Source: Bacteroides sp. (lineage in GTDB: Bacteria > Bacteroidota > Bacteroidia > Bacteroidales > GCA-2748055). From it: a stretch of DNA of 54,681 nt. Every line of letters begins with the position of its first letter. The stretch's first letter is position 1. Below, in pieces: positions 16,669 to 26,900 of the stretch. The position numbers and the translations under genes were made by a program. The notes beneath the pieces are model-generated. The model was not told the origin of the DNA. It did not search any database and was given only the letters and a program-made list of their open reading frames with translations. The stretch spans positions 1-54,681 of the forward strand of contig DSEO01000262.1 in NCBI GenBank assembly GCA_011056635.1. The letters run 5' to 3'.

Positions 16669-17823
16669 CTATAAAAGATTGTCCAGCCAGGTTTCGAGGG
16701 TCCTTCCGTAGAGGTCCCTGGCCACAATTTCACCTTCCCTGTTGACCAGAAAGCCAGCGGGCAGGCGGTTCACATTGTAAATCATGTCTGCTTTTGAGTC
16801 CGGGTAGGAGAGTTCGGAAACGTTGATCCAGTTGAATTCGTTGAAATCGATGGTATTCATCCATCGGATCCTGTCGTTGTCCAGCGAAATGGCATAAACC
16901 TCAAACCCTTTATCATGATAGCGGTCATAGGTGGACTGCAGCCGGATCAGTGCCCGGACACTCGCCTCGTTGCCGGATGCCCAGAAGATCACCAGGACCA
17001 CCCTGCCCTCCAGGTCCGACAGCGCGATCGCATTCCCGTCCCGGTCGGGGATGGAGAGCTGCGGGAGACCGGTTTCGTCGGCCATGCTTATCAGTTCTTC
17101 CATGTGCCGCTGTCCTTCAAAGATGGCTTCTCTTTGCTCAATATCCCTGCGCAGCGATCTGACCAGGGAAACACCGGGATAGCTGTTTTCCAGGGAATCG
17201 GCCACGACTTTGTAATATTGCAGATCGCTTTCCTCTCCCAGGATGAAATTTTCTTCGTCGAATTTCTGGTAAAGCGCATAGATGCTGGCCAGCGAATGCA
17301 TATTTTCCACCAGGAACCTGATGGTGAAACGCTTCTGGTCGACCAGGGCCCGGGTATAGGCTGTCCGGACGAGGGCAAGCCGGGGATCTTCCTGCTGCAT
17401 GATGGAGTCGGCCACTTTTACCAGGGAATCCACGGTCGTTCTGGTGTAGTGCAGGTGCTCCACAAGCAGTCTGACCTTCTCCGATTCAGGAGAACCTTCG
17501 ACACTGTAGATTTCCCCGAAAGCATGGTAGGTGGTACTGACCGAGATGCGTTCACCCGGAAACGGAAGCAGGTTGAGGATCTCCCCGCGGTCATTCCTCA
17601 ATAGCAAAAGTTGCGGTTCTTTGATCCGGGTGGAAAAGGAGAAGGACCCGTCACGCCCGGTCCTGAGGGAGTCTATGACCGTGGTCCGGTTGATATCCAG
17701 TCTTTCCAGGCTGACTCCCGTGCGCGCGCCTCCGTCCACCACTCCGCGCACCACAACCTTCTCTCTGTCGCATGCCAGGCAAATGATCAGGGGAATGAGG
17801 AAAACCAGTGATCGATTCTTCAT
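16669..17823 (-). CDS. Thioredoxin-fold (TlpA/AhpC-like) lipoprotein lacking CXXC, copy 1
   Basis: A 384-residue lipoprotein with lipobox LAC and Cys18 as the lipidation site. The N-terminal third looks like the DUF4369-type beta domain found ahead of many Bacteroidota thiol-disulfide proteins, followed by a helical middle and a C-terminal thioredoxin fold (about 245-384). Where redox-active members read WASWCGPC, this one reads WASGNEAS, so both Cys of the CXXC are absent. The cis-Pro region (RLPAGFLVNREGEIV) is retained. It starts just after copy 2 (three bases apart) and shares its architecture. A disulfide role is ruled out by the missing Cys pair; binding or scaffolding is possible. Confidence 0.78.
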   Translation of the reverse strand: MKNRSLVFLIPLIICLACDREKVVVRGVVDGGARTGVSLERLDINRTTVIDSLRTGRDGSFSFSTRIKEPQLLLLRNDRGEILNLLPFPGERISVSTTYHAFGEIYSVEGSPESEKVRLLVEHLHYTRTTVDSLVKVADSIMQQEDPRLALVRTAYTRALVDQKRFTIRFLVENMHSLASIYALYQKFDEENFILGEESDLQYYKVVADSLENSYPGVSLVRSLRRDIEQREAIFEGQRHMEELISMADETGLPQLSIPDRDGNAIALSDLEGRVVLVIFWASGNEASVRALIRLQSTYDRYHDKGFEVYAISLDNDRIRWMNTIDFNEFNWINVSELSYPDSKADMIYNVNRLPAGFLVNREGEIVARDLYGRTLETWLDNLL

Positions 17824-17826
17824 ATA

Positions 17827-19023
17827 TCAGCTTTCAAATAATGTATTCAGTCGCTCCAGCAACCGGTTCCCGAAAAGATCCGTTGCAATGATCCTTCCTG
17901 CCGGATCGATCAGGACATTGGAAGGGATCTTTTCCAGGCGATACAGATCGGCCACCGGGGATTCCCATCTGCTCAGGTCGCTGACATGATCCCAGTCCAG
18001 TTGATCTTCTTCAATGGCCCGAAGCCAGACCTCCCTTTCGCTGTCCAGTGAAACCTGCAGGATCCTGAAAGGTTGTTCACGGTATCGTATATGCGCCTTT
18101 TTCAGGGTAACATTCTCATCCCTGCTCAGCTTACTCCATCCTGCCCAGAAGCTTAAAAGTACGTAATTTCCACGCAAATCTGACAGGGCCATTTCTTTTC
18201 CGTCAGGCTGCGAAGATACAAAATCGGGAGCGATCTCTCCCTCGGGGAGCTGCATAACCGGATTTTTACGGGCCAGCTGACGGTCCGCTTCCTGGATCTG
18301 CGCGTGCAGGAGTTCAACCGCTTCAAACCCGCTGTACTTTGACATCAGGGCGGAGTCCACGAACCGGTAAACATCCAGATGCCGGTCGGGGCTGAATACG
18401 GGAAGCCCCGGTCCGTATAAATTATACAGCGCCACCAGGATGGAAAGCGATCCGGGATGCTGCCGGATGAACCCTTCAGAATAGCGCGTAAAATCCGCGG
18501 TGATGGAATCAAACCGGTAGTCAAGCTGTGCCTTGATCTCCGCATAACCTGGCGATCCGGACCGTTTCCGGTTCTCCCTGGATATTTCTCCCAGTGCATC
18601 CAGCGCTTTTTTATGTTCCGAGGCAAGTTCCCCGAGCAATGCCGAACCCCTGGAGCCCTTCACTTCGTATGAATGATCGCGGCCATAGGTCCCGGATAAC
18701 TTCAGGGTTTCTCCCGGCTCGATCAGCAGTGTGATGTAACCGGGGCCTCCCAGTCTCAGTGCATAAAACGCCACCTCTTCGGCTGAAAAATTGATCTCAA
18801 AACTTCCTGTCTCATCACATACAGCCGTATCCACCGGGATCAGCTCCCTGGCCCCCATCTCATCGAGTATTACCGTTTTACCGGCACCGTTTTCCAGGGT
18901 TCCACGGATACCCACAGGCTGTCCGGGTTCCCTGCCGGAGGAATTACCGGTGCGCTCACCCCGGTTGCAACCGATACAGGTCAGTATCAGGAATGCAAAA
19001 ATGATATGGATCCTGGTGATCAT
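17827..19023 (-). CDS. Thioredoxin-fold (TlpA/AhpC-like) lipoprotein lacking CXXC, copy 2
   Basis: A 398-residue lipoprotein (lipobox CIGC, Cys19) with the same architecture as its downstream neighbour: N-terminal beta domain, helical middle, C-terminal thioredoxin fold. The position of the redox motif reads WAGWSKLS, with no Cys. The cis-Pro region (KIPSNVLIDPAGRII) is intact. The two proteins differ strongly in sequence, so any duplication is old, yet both lost the CXXC. It is the first gene of a three-gene run ending with the LpxH-like enzyme. Function is unknown. Confidence 0.78.
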   Translation of the reverse strand: MITRIHIIFAFLILTCIGCNRGERTGNSSGREPGQPVGIRGTLENGAGKTVILDEMGARELIPVDTAVCDETGSFEINFSAEEVAFYALRLGGPGYITLLIEPGETLKLSGTYGRDHSYEVKGSRGSALLGELASEHKKALDALGEISRENRKRSGSPGYAEIKAQLDYRFDSITADFTRYSEGFIRQHPGSLSILVALYNLYGPGLPVFSPDRHLDVYRFVDSALMSKYSGFEAVELLHAQIQEADRQLARKNPVMQLPEGEIAPDFVSSQPDGKEMALSDLRGNYVLLSFWAGWSKLSRDENVTLKKAHIRYREQPFRILQVSLDSEREVWLRAIEEDQLDWDHVSDLSRWESPVADLYRLEKIPSNVLIDPAGRIIATDLFGNRLLERLNTLFES

Positions 19024-19205
19024 CTTCAGACACTTTCAATGCGTAAAAATAATAAGAATCGACAAAGTGATATTTCGGTGTAAAATTTGAAAAAGGGTGA
19101 TAATTTTATATCTTTCTATTCTATTAATTATTAACGCCTTATATTCAAAGTTATTTTATTTGAACCGATCATAAACAAAACGGGTGACCAAAAGGTTAAT
19201 TGTAT

Positions 19206-19213
19206 TAAATTTG
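19206..19213 (+). promoter_or_regulatory. Putative -7 box for the glycogen operon
   Basis: TAAATTTG matches TAnnTTTG and lies 42 bases before the debranching-enzyme ATG, in an AT-rich 232-base divergent intergenic region (19024-19255). No clear -33 element was found. The rest of the region shows no ORF or stable hairpin that I can support. Confidence 0.55.
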
Positions 19214-19255
19214 CGGACCGAAAATAAGTAATTTACCATTAAATTTCTCGCATCC

Positions 19256-21202
19256 ATGAGCTACCTGAAGTTTGAAAAGTCAGAGCTGGTAAATCTGGAA
19301 TATTCACTTTCCAGGGAGATGATCAGGTCCAACCGCGCGGGTTCCTATGCCTCTACCACGATCATCGGCTGCAATACCCGCAAATACCACGGGTTGCTCG
19401 TATGTCCCCTGGAGGAGGTGGACGGAGAGCACCATGTGCTTTTATCCAACATCGATCCGACGATCATTCAGCATGAGAAAGAATTCAACCTTGGCATCCA
19501 CAAGTATGAAGGCGACCACTATCAGCCAAAAGGACACAAGTATGTGCGTGATTTTGATGCCACGCTGGGGTCTTTCCTGGTTTACCGTGTGGGCGGCGTG
19601 GTCCTGACGAGGGAAATTTTGCTGGTATCCAGGGCAGAACAGGTACTGATCCGGTATGAGCTGACCGATGCGCACTCCCCGACGCTCCTGCGGCTAAGGC
19701 CTTTTCTCGCTTTCCGTAATTACCACGCGTTGAGTAAATCGAACCTTTATGCCAACATCCGCTATACGCCCGTGAAAAACGGGATCATGTCCAAGTTATA
19801 CGATACCTATCCCGGGCTTTACATGCAGTTCTCAAAAGAGGTTGAATTTGTCTCGGTGCCTGACTGGTACTATAACATCGAATACATGGAGGAACAGAGG
19901 CGGGGATATCCCTACAAGGAGGATTTATATGTGCCGGGATATTTTGAAATGTCCATTCGGAAAGGGGAATCCATCATCTTTTCAGCCTCGCTGAAGGAGA
20001 TTGCCACTTCAATGCTCAAGCGGAAGTTTACCGCTGAACTGGACCTGCGTATCCCCAATAACAGCTACAAGAATTGCCTGTTGAATGCCGCGCAGCAATT
20101 CATTGTCAGGCGGAACGACTCCACCGAGATCAAAGCTGGATTTCCCTGGTTCGGAACCTGGGGAAGGGACACTTTTATGGCACTGCCGGGACTCACCATG
20201 ACCACAGGAGATTTTGAAACCGCCCATGCGGTGATCGACACAATGGTTCGGCGGATGAAAGGCGGACTTTTCCCCAATACGGTGATCAAGGGAAAGCCTG
20301 CATTCAATGCGGTGGATGCGCCCCTCTGGTTCATCTGGGCGCTCCAGCAATTCCAGCAGTATGATACCGGCCTGGATATATGGTTTAGGTACGGGAAAGT
20401 GATCAAACAGATCCTGAGAACCTACCGTGATGGTACCCTGGGGACCATCCGGATGATTGAGAATGGATTGCTTCACGCAGAGGAAGCGGGTAAGCCACTT
20501 ACCTGGATGGATGGAGTCGTGCACTCTCGCCCGGTCACCCAAAGGGGTGGCTCACCGGTTGAAGTGAATGCCCTGTGGTACAATGCCATTTGTCAGGCGC
20601 TGGAATGGGCCGAAACAGCGGATCAAAAATTTACCAGCGATTGGAAACATCTGCCGGAGATGATACATGACTCGTTCAATGAGGCTTTCTGGAACGAGGA
20701 AAATGGATACCTGGCCGATTATGTGAATGGTCCGCTGCAGGATTTTTCTGTCCGGCCCAGCCAGGTCATTGCTGTGGCGGTGAAATATTCCATGCTTTCC
20801 GGGGAAAGGAGGAAATCGGTCCTGGACGTGGTGGAGAGCGAGCTGCTGACCCCGCGGGGATTAAGGAGCCTTTCCCCGAAGCATGAATCCTATAAAGGTG
20901 TTTATGAGGGAAATGAGGAGCAGCGTAATCTGGCGTATCACCAGGGGACGGTATGGCCCTGGTTCCTGGAGCATTTCGCAACGGCCTATCTGCGGGTTCA
21001 CAAAAAATCGGGACAGAATCTTATCAAGCGGTTGTATGACGGATTTGAGGACCAATTGTCCATCAGGGGGATCGGGAGCATCTCGGAGATCTATGACGGA
21101 AACCCGCCCCATCATCCCAGGGGATCCGTATCCCAGGCAACTGGAGTAGCCGCCCTTCTCCGGATCGGAGAAATGATAGAAAAATTTAATGAGAACACAT
21201 AA
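19256..21202 (+). CDS. Glycogen debranching enzyme (amylo-alpha-1,6-glucosidase, GH133-like)
   Basis: A 648-residue debranching enzyme of the archaeal/bacterial type. The N-terminal beta domain (about 20-235) begins with NRAGSYASTTIIGCNTRKYHG; the C-terminal (alpha/alpha)6 domain (about 280-640) contains the signatures FPWFGTWGRDTF, WMDGVVHSRPVTQR, GSPVEVNALWYNA and YHQGTVWPWFLEHF. It removes alpha-1,6-linked glucosyl stubs from limit dextrins in the cytoplasm. It is the first gene of a plus-strand glycogen operon, 12 bases ahead of the GT4 gene. Length and domain order are normal for the family. Confidence 0.92.
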   Translation: MSYLKFEKSELVNLEYSLSREMIRSNRAGSYASTTIIGCNTRKYHGLLVCPLEEVDGEHHVLLSNIDPTIIQHEKEFNLGIHKYEGDHYQPKGHKYVRDFDATLGSFLVYRVGGVVLTREILLVSRAEQVLIRYELTDAHSPTLLRLRPFLAFRNYHALSKSNLYANIRYTPVKNGIMSKLYDTYPGLYMQFSKEVEFVSVPDWYYNIEYMEEQRRGYPYKEDLYVPGYFEMSIRKGESIIFSASLKEIATSMLKRKFTAELDLRIPNNSYKNCLLNAAQQFIVRRNDSTEIKAGFPWFGTWGRDTFMALPGLTMTTGDFETAHAVIDTMVRRMKGGLFPNTVIKGKPAFNAVDAPLWFIWALQQFQQYDTGLDIWFRYGKVIKQILRTYRDGTLGTIRMIENGLLHAEEAGKPLTWMDGVVHSRPVTQRGGSPVEVNALWYNAICQALEWAETADQKFTSDWKHLPEMIHDSFNEAFWNEENGYLADYVNGPLQDFSVRPSQVIAVAVKYSMLSGERRKSVLDVVESELLTPRGLRSLSPKHESYKGVYEGNEEQRNLAYHQGTVWPWFLEHFATAYLRVHKKSGQNLIKRLYDGFEDQLSIRGIGSISEIYDGNPPHHPRGSVSQATGVAALLRIGEMIEKFNENT

Positions 21203-21214
21203 AAGCTCGCTGGT

Positions 21215-22501
21215 ATGAGGGTACTTATGTTCGGGTGGGAATTTCCACCACACATTTCGGGAGGTCTCGGAACAGCCTGTTACGGACTGACGAAGGGCAT
21301 GTCTTCCATTCCCGGCCTGGAGATCCTGTTCGTTGTTCCCAGGGCCTACGGGGATGAAGACCAGAGCAGGATCCGTCTGCTGGGGGCAGGTGATGTTTCC
21401 GTGGATGTCCGGAAAATCAGGAAACGAAAGTACCTGAAGGATCTCTCCTATATTGAGATCGATTCCAACCTGGTACCGTATACATCACCCGAAGAATATA
21501 CCAGGCTGGTGAAAAAGTCGGAAAATCGTGGTAAAAGATTCATTGAGACCAGAACGGGAGGTAAGCTCAGTTTCTCCGGAGGATATGGAAAAGACTTATT
21601 CAGTGAGATCGCAAATTACGCCATCATAGCCGGTGAGATAGCACTCACGCAGGACATTGATATCATCCATGCACACGACTGGCTCACTTTTCCTGCCGGG
21701 ATCGCGGCCAAAAGAGCTTCCGGCAAGCCGCTGATCATTCATGTCCACGCCACCGATTTCGACCGGAGCGGAGGCAATGTGAACCCAGGGGTTTTTGAGA
21801 TTGAAAAGATGGGTATGCATCTGGCTGACAGGATTATCGCTGTGAGCAACCTGACCCGGAACACGATCATCGAAAAATACGGGATCAGTCCTGAAAAGGT
21901 GGAGACCGTTTACAATGCAGTGGATCCGATTCCTGACCAGGAGCGGCTGAAACTGAAACGGGGGATTACCGACAAAGTGGTTACATTCCTCGGGCGGGTC
22001 ACCATGCAGAAAGGGCCTGAATATTTTGTGCAGGCCGCTTATAAAGTGCTTCAGAAGATGGATAATGTGCGGTTTGTGATGGCCGGCAGCGGGGAGCTGC
22101 TGGAAAGAATGATCCACTGGACCGCGAAGCTGGGGATCTCCGACCGCTTCCACTATACTGGGTTCCTGCGGGGCGATGATGTGTTCAGGATGTTTTCCAT
22201 CAGTGATGTTTACGTCATGCCGTCCGTATCGGAGCCTTTCGGTATATCGCCCCTGGAAGCCATGCAGTCCAATGTGCCTTCCATCATCTCCTACCAGTCC
22301 GGTGTGGCAGAAATTCTCAGATACACGTTAAAAGTGGATTTCTGGGACGTGGATGCCATGGCGGATGCCATATACGGCCTGCTGAATTATCCGTCACTGG
22401 CAAAGATGTTCGCCAGGCACGGCATCCAGGAGGTGCATGATATGAAGTGGGAAAATTCAGGGAAAAAAGTCTATTCAATATACAAGGCGTTTGTTTCGTA
22501 A
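21215..22501 (+). CDS. GT4-type glycosyltransferase of the glycogen operon
   Basis: A 428-residue GT-B glycosyltransferase. It opens MFGWEFPPHISGGLGTA, close to the KxGGL donor-loop region of starch/glycogen synthases, and has the two-domain layout with HAHDWLTFPAGI in the N-terminal half. The C-terminal half has FLGRVTMQKGPEYF and the donor-binding EPFGISPLE (E-x7-E). Position between debranching enzyme and GH57 amylase suggests alpha-glucan elongation or priming, possibly using a nucleotide-glucose. It is much shorter than the GT3 synthase that follows, so the two are probably not redundant. Donor and acceptor are inferred. Confidence 0.85.
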   Translation: MRVLMFGWEFPPHISGGLGTACYGLTKGMSSIPGLEILFVVPRAYGDEDQSRIRLLGAGDVSVDVRKIRKRKYLKDLSYIEIDSNLVPYTSPEEYTRLVKKSENRGKRFIETRTGGKLSFSGGYGKDLFSEIANYAIIAGEIALTQDIDIIHAHDWLTFPAGIAAKRASGKPLIIHVHATDFDRSGGNVNPGVFEIEKMGMHLADRIIAVSNLTRNTIIEKYGISPEKVETVYNAVDPIPDQERLKLKRGITDKVVTFLGRVTMQKGPEYFVQAAYKVLQKMDNVRFVMAGSGELLERMIHWTAKLGISDRFHYTGFLRGDDVFRMFSISDVYVMPSVSEPFGISPLEAMQSNVPSIISYQSGVAEILRYTLKVDFWDVDAMADAIYGLLNYPSLAKMFARHGIQEVHDMKWENSGKKVYSIYKAFVS

Positions 22502-22518
22502 AACCATAAGTGACACCC

Positions 22519-23982
22519 ATGAGAACCATTTGTTTGTATTTTCAGGTCCATCAGCCATTTCGCTTCCGGAGGTACCGGTTTTTTGACATCGGGAACGATC
22601 ATTACTATTATGATGATTATTCCAACGAAACCATCCTTCAGAAGGTGGCGGATAAATGTTATCTGCCTGCCAATGAATTGATTCTGGAAATGATCCAGAA
22701 GTACCAGGGAAAGTTCAGGGTGGCTTATTCCATGTCCGGGATTGCCATCGAACAATTCAAGCTTTATGCACCGGAAGTACTGGAGAGTTTCCGTAAACTT
22801 GCCGATACGGGTCATGTGGAGTTCCTTTCTGAGACCTACTCACATTCGCTGGCATCACTGAAGGCGGGAGGCGAGTTTGAACGCCAGGTAAAGGCACACC
22901 GGAACCTGATGAAGGAGCATTTCGGGAAGGTACCGAAGGTATTCAGGAATACGGAGTTGATCTATTCGGATGAGATCGGCGCACGGGTGGCAAAGATGGG
23001 GTACAAGGCCATGCTCACCGAGGGAGCGAAGCATGTGCTGGGGTGGAAGAGTCCCAATTATCTGTACTGCAATGCCCTGAATCCCAAACTGAAATTGTTG
23101 TTAAAAAATTTCAAGCTCAGCGACGATATTGCGTTCAGGTTCTCGAACAAGGGGTGGTCTGAATATCCGCTGACAGCTGAAAAATATGTGAAATGGCTGA
23201 ATCTTGTGCCGAAAAAGGAGGAAGTGATCAACCTTTTCCTGGATTATGAAACTTTCGGAGAACACCAGTGGAAGGAAACGGGTATTTTTGAGTTCCTGAA
23301 AGCATTTCCTGAAATGGTTTTCAGAAATTCCCCATTTACCTTCAGCACCCCTTCCGAGGTGGCCGATAAATTACAGGTAGTCGCCGCAGCCAATGTGCCC
23401 AATCCCATTTCATGGGCGGACGAGGAACGGGACCTGACCGCCTGGTTGGGGAATGAGATGCAGCAGGAAGCTTTCGAAAAACTGTATTCGCTGTGTGATA
23501 AAGTCTACAGCGTAGAAGACCCGGCCATTCGGCAGGATTATGCCTACCTTCAGGTCAGTGACCATTTCTACTATATGTCCACCAAGTTCTTTTCCGACGG
23601 GGAAGTCCATTCCTATTTCAATCCCTTCGATACGCCCTATGAAGCTTTCATCAACTACATGAATATCCTGAGCGATTTTGAGATCAGGCTGAATGCAGCG
23701 CTGAAAACCCATGTGGATGATCAGGTGGCCAGACTGAGCAAGATCATCCAGGAGAAGGAGGAACAATTGAGAAGGCTTGAGAAACAACTGGCAGGCAGGA
23801 AAGTGGTCCGGAAGACGGTCCGCAAACCTTCAGCATCAGAAAATCTGGGACGGGTTGAAACAGGTGAGCCCGGGTCCCCGAAGCAGCGCAAGAGCCCTGC
23901 GGGAGCCGGGAAACCGAAAACAAAAAAGACAAGCACTGCAGGTAAGAAGTCGCCGTCAGGTAAAAAATCTTCAGACACATGA
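22519..23982 (+). CDS. GH57 family alpha-amylase/glucanotransferase with basic tail
   Basis: About 487 residues from the ATG at 22519; a GTG at 22510 would add three. GH57 conserved regions are visible in order: FQVHQPFR near the start, an ETYSHSLASL segment, FRNTELIYSDEIG (nucleophile Glu region) and FLDYETFGEHQW (acid/base Asp region). GH57 enzymes cleave or rearrange alpha-1,4-glucans. After a coiled-coil-like stretch (RLSKIIQEKEEQLRRLEKQL) the last 60 or so residues are rich in Lys, Ser, Pro and Gly, with no fold apparent. The stop overlaps the start of the synthase/phosphorylase fusion by four bases (ATGA), so translation is probably coupled. Confidence 0.9.
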   Translation: MRTICLYFQVHQPFRFRRYRFFDIGNDHYYYDDYSNETILQKVADKCYLPANELILEMIQKYQGKFRVAYSMSGIAIEQFKLYAPEVLESFRKLADTGHVEFLSETYSHSLASLKAGGEFERQVKAHRNLMKEHFGKVPKVFRNTELIYSDEIGARVAKMGYKAMLTEGAKHVLGWKSPNYLYCNALNPKLKLLLKNFKLSDDIAFRFSNKGWSEYPLTAEKYVKWLNLVPKKEEVINLFLDYETFGEHQWKETGIFEFLKAFPEMVFRNSPFTFSTPSEVADKLQVVAAANVPNPISWADEERDLTAWLGNEMQQEAFEKLYSLCDKVYSVEDPAIRQDYAYLQVSDHFYYMSTKFFSDGEVHSYFNPFDTPYEAFINYMNILSDFEIRLNAALKTHVDDQVARLSKIIQEKEEQLRRLEKQLAGRKVVRKTVRKPSASENLGRVETGEPGSPKQRKSPAGAGKPKTKKTSTAGKKSPSGKKSSDT

Positions 23983-26900
23983 TAAGACCAGACTATCTTT
24001 TCGAGGTCAGCTGGGAGGTATGCAATAAGATCGGTGGGATCCACACGGTCATTTCAACCAAGGCATTGAGCCTGGTCCGGGAGCTCAATGACCATTACAT
24101 CACCATCGGACCGGACGTGTGGCGGGATAATGCAGAACATCCTGAATTCGAGGAGGATCAAAACCTCTATGCCGAATGGAGGGAAGAGGCATTCAGGGAT
24201 GGGATCCGTGTGCGGATCGGACGATGGAAAGTTGCCGGTAAACCGGTGGCTGTGGTTCTGGACTTCACATCTTTTTTCAACGAGAAAAACGACATTTTCA
24301 AGAGCCTGTGGGAGACCTACAAGCTGGACTCCATCAACGGCCAGTGGGACTATATTGAACCGGCCCTGTTCGGATATGCTTCGGGCAAAGCCATTGAGAG
24401 TTTCCTGGGCTTTTACGGGCTGCAGGAACACAAGGTGGTAGCCCAGTTCCATGAATGGCAGACGGGAGCGGGATTGCTTTACCTGGAGCAGTACCAGCCC
24501 CAGGTGGGGACCGTTTTCACCACCCACGCCACCTGTGTGGGACGTTCCATCTCAGGGAACAACCAGTTGTTCTACAGCAACCTGGCCGCGATGAACGGTG
24601 ACCAGAAAGCGAGGGAACTGAATATCATCTCCAAGCACTCCCTTGAAAAACTGGCAAGCAACCAGGCGGATGCATTTACCACGGTCAGTGAACTCACGGC
24701 CAGGGAATGTTTGCAGTTCCATGAGAGAAAAGTGGACGTGGTGATCCCCAACGGCTTTGACGACAGTTTGATCCCGGCTGATAAGGAGTATGCTGAAAAA
24801 CGAAAAACGGCCCGGGAAAAGATGCTGCAGGTAGCCTCCCTGCTCTGTGGGGAGAAGATCCCCGGGGAAGCCATACTGGTGGCAACCAGCGGAAGGTATG
24901 AATTCAGGAACAAAGGGATCGATCTTTTCATCGATGCACTGGGTGCCCTGAACAAAAGCAAGGAATGCGGCAAAACGATGGTGGCATTTATCCTGATCCC
25001 CGCCAATCATTACGGTCCCCGTAAAAAGCTTGTGGAGGCGCTGGAAGGTCATATTGAATCCGAGTTTACGGGCAGGCACCTTACCCACAACCTCCATTAT
25101 ATGGAGCATGACATGATCCTGAACAGGATCAACAGTAACGGTCTCAGTAATGACAAAGCGGACAGGGTCAAAGTAATTTTTGTCCCCTCTTACCTGGATG
25201 GAAGGGACGGTGTGTTCAATCTTTCCTATTATGATGTGCTCATCGGACTGGATTTGACCATATTCCCCTCCTATTATGAACCCTGGGGATATACCCCGCT
25301 GGAAAGCCTTGCTTTCGGCATTCCCACGGTGACTACCACCCTCACGGGATTCGGGCACTGGATCAATCAGAAGTTTAAAGAAGAGCTGAAAGGGATCAGG
25401 GTGATCCCCAGGGATGATTTCAATGGTGCTGAAGTAACCGGCGCCATTGGCAAAATAATCCATGAATTCTGTAGTCTCGAGCCGGAGAAAAAGGAGCAGA
25501 TCAGAAAGGAGGCCTGTGAAATCTCCAGGAACCTACTCTGGGAGAACCTGGTCGTTCACCAGTGGCAGGCTTTTGACAGGGCACTGGAAAGCGCCTCCGG
25601 GAAGAAGAGTATTGTTTATGAGAAGGAGCGGATTGAACGGCTTCCCGAAACAGAACAGGTGCTGGTGGATATTCAGCCCCACTGGAGACGTGTACTGGTC
25701 CAGCAGGATATACCCGAACAGTTAAAAATACTGGAGGAGTTGTCCCGTAACCTGTGGTGGTCATGGACCCAGGAAGCCGGAGATCTGTTCGAGTCCATGA
25801 ATCCCGACCTCTGGCGTGAAGTGGGGGAGAATCCTGTCGAACTGCTGGAACGCTTGCCTTATGAGGTGTTGAAAAAGTATGAGAAAGACCAGGATTTTAT
25901 CGGCAAACTGAACAGGGTTTATCAGTCATACCGGGACTATATGGAGCAACCACCGAGGGAAGGGAAACCTTCCATCTCCTATTTCAGTATGGAATTCGGC
26001 CTGCACAATTCGCTCAGCACCTACTCAGGCGGACTGGGCCTGCTGGCCGGTGATTACCTGAAAGAGGCCAGCGATTACAATCTCAGCATGATCGGGGTCG
26101 GCCTGCTTTACCGTTACGGATATTTCCGGCAGTTGATTTCGGCTGGCGGGGAACAGGTGGCGCAGAGTGATCCGCAGGATCTGTCCAGGCTTCCGGTCAC
26201 ACCGGTCAGGGATGAAGCGGGTAACTGGAAAAGCATACAGATCGTCCTGCCGGGAAGAACCCTGCACGCAAGAATTTGGAAGGTTCAGGTGGGAAGGGTT
26301 CCGCTCTATCTCCTGGATACCGATTATGAGGCCAACCAGGCGGATGACAGGACCATCACCCATAACCTGTATGGCGGAGACAACGAGAACCGGCTGAAAC
26401 AGGAGATCCTGCTCGGTATCGGGGGGATCAGGGCGCTGCGCACCATCGGCGTTGAGACCGACCTGTATCACTGCAACGAAGGGCATGCAGCCTTTATCGG
26501 TCTGGAGAGGCTCAGGGAATATATCCAGACTGAGAACATGACCTATCCCGAGGCCATGGAGGTGGTGCGGGCATCCAGCCTTTTCACCACGCATACGCCG
26601 GTCCCGGCAGGACACGATTCGTTTGATGAGGATTTGATGCGCAAATACGTGGCTCATTATCCGGAACGGCTGAAGATCACCTGGAACCAGTTCATGAACC
26701 TGGGGAGGTATCATCCCAACAACAAGGACGAGAAGTTCTCCATGAGCGTACTGGCCGTAAAGCTTTCACAGGAAGTAAACGGTGTCAGCAGGTTGCACGG
26801 AAAAGTAACCCGGAAAATGTTCAAGGGGTTATGGCCGGGATATCTGTCAGAGGAATTGCATATCGGTCACGTTACCAACGGAGTGCACCTTCCGACATGG

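Noticed and set aside
24552-25463. A 303-codon minus-strand frame inside the synthase/phosphorylase gene
   Set aside because: Antisense shadow; composition differs from real proteins of the window.
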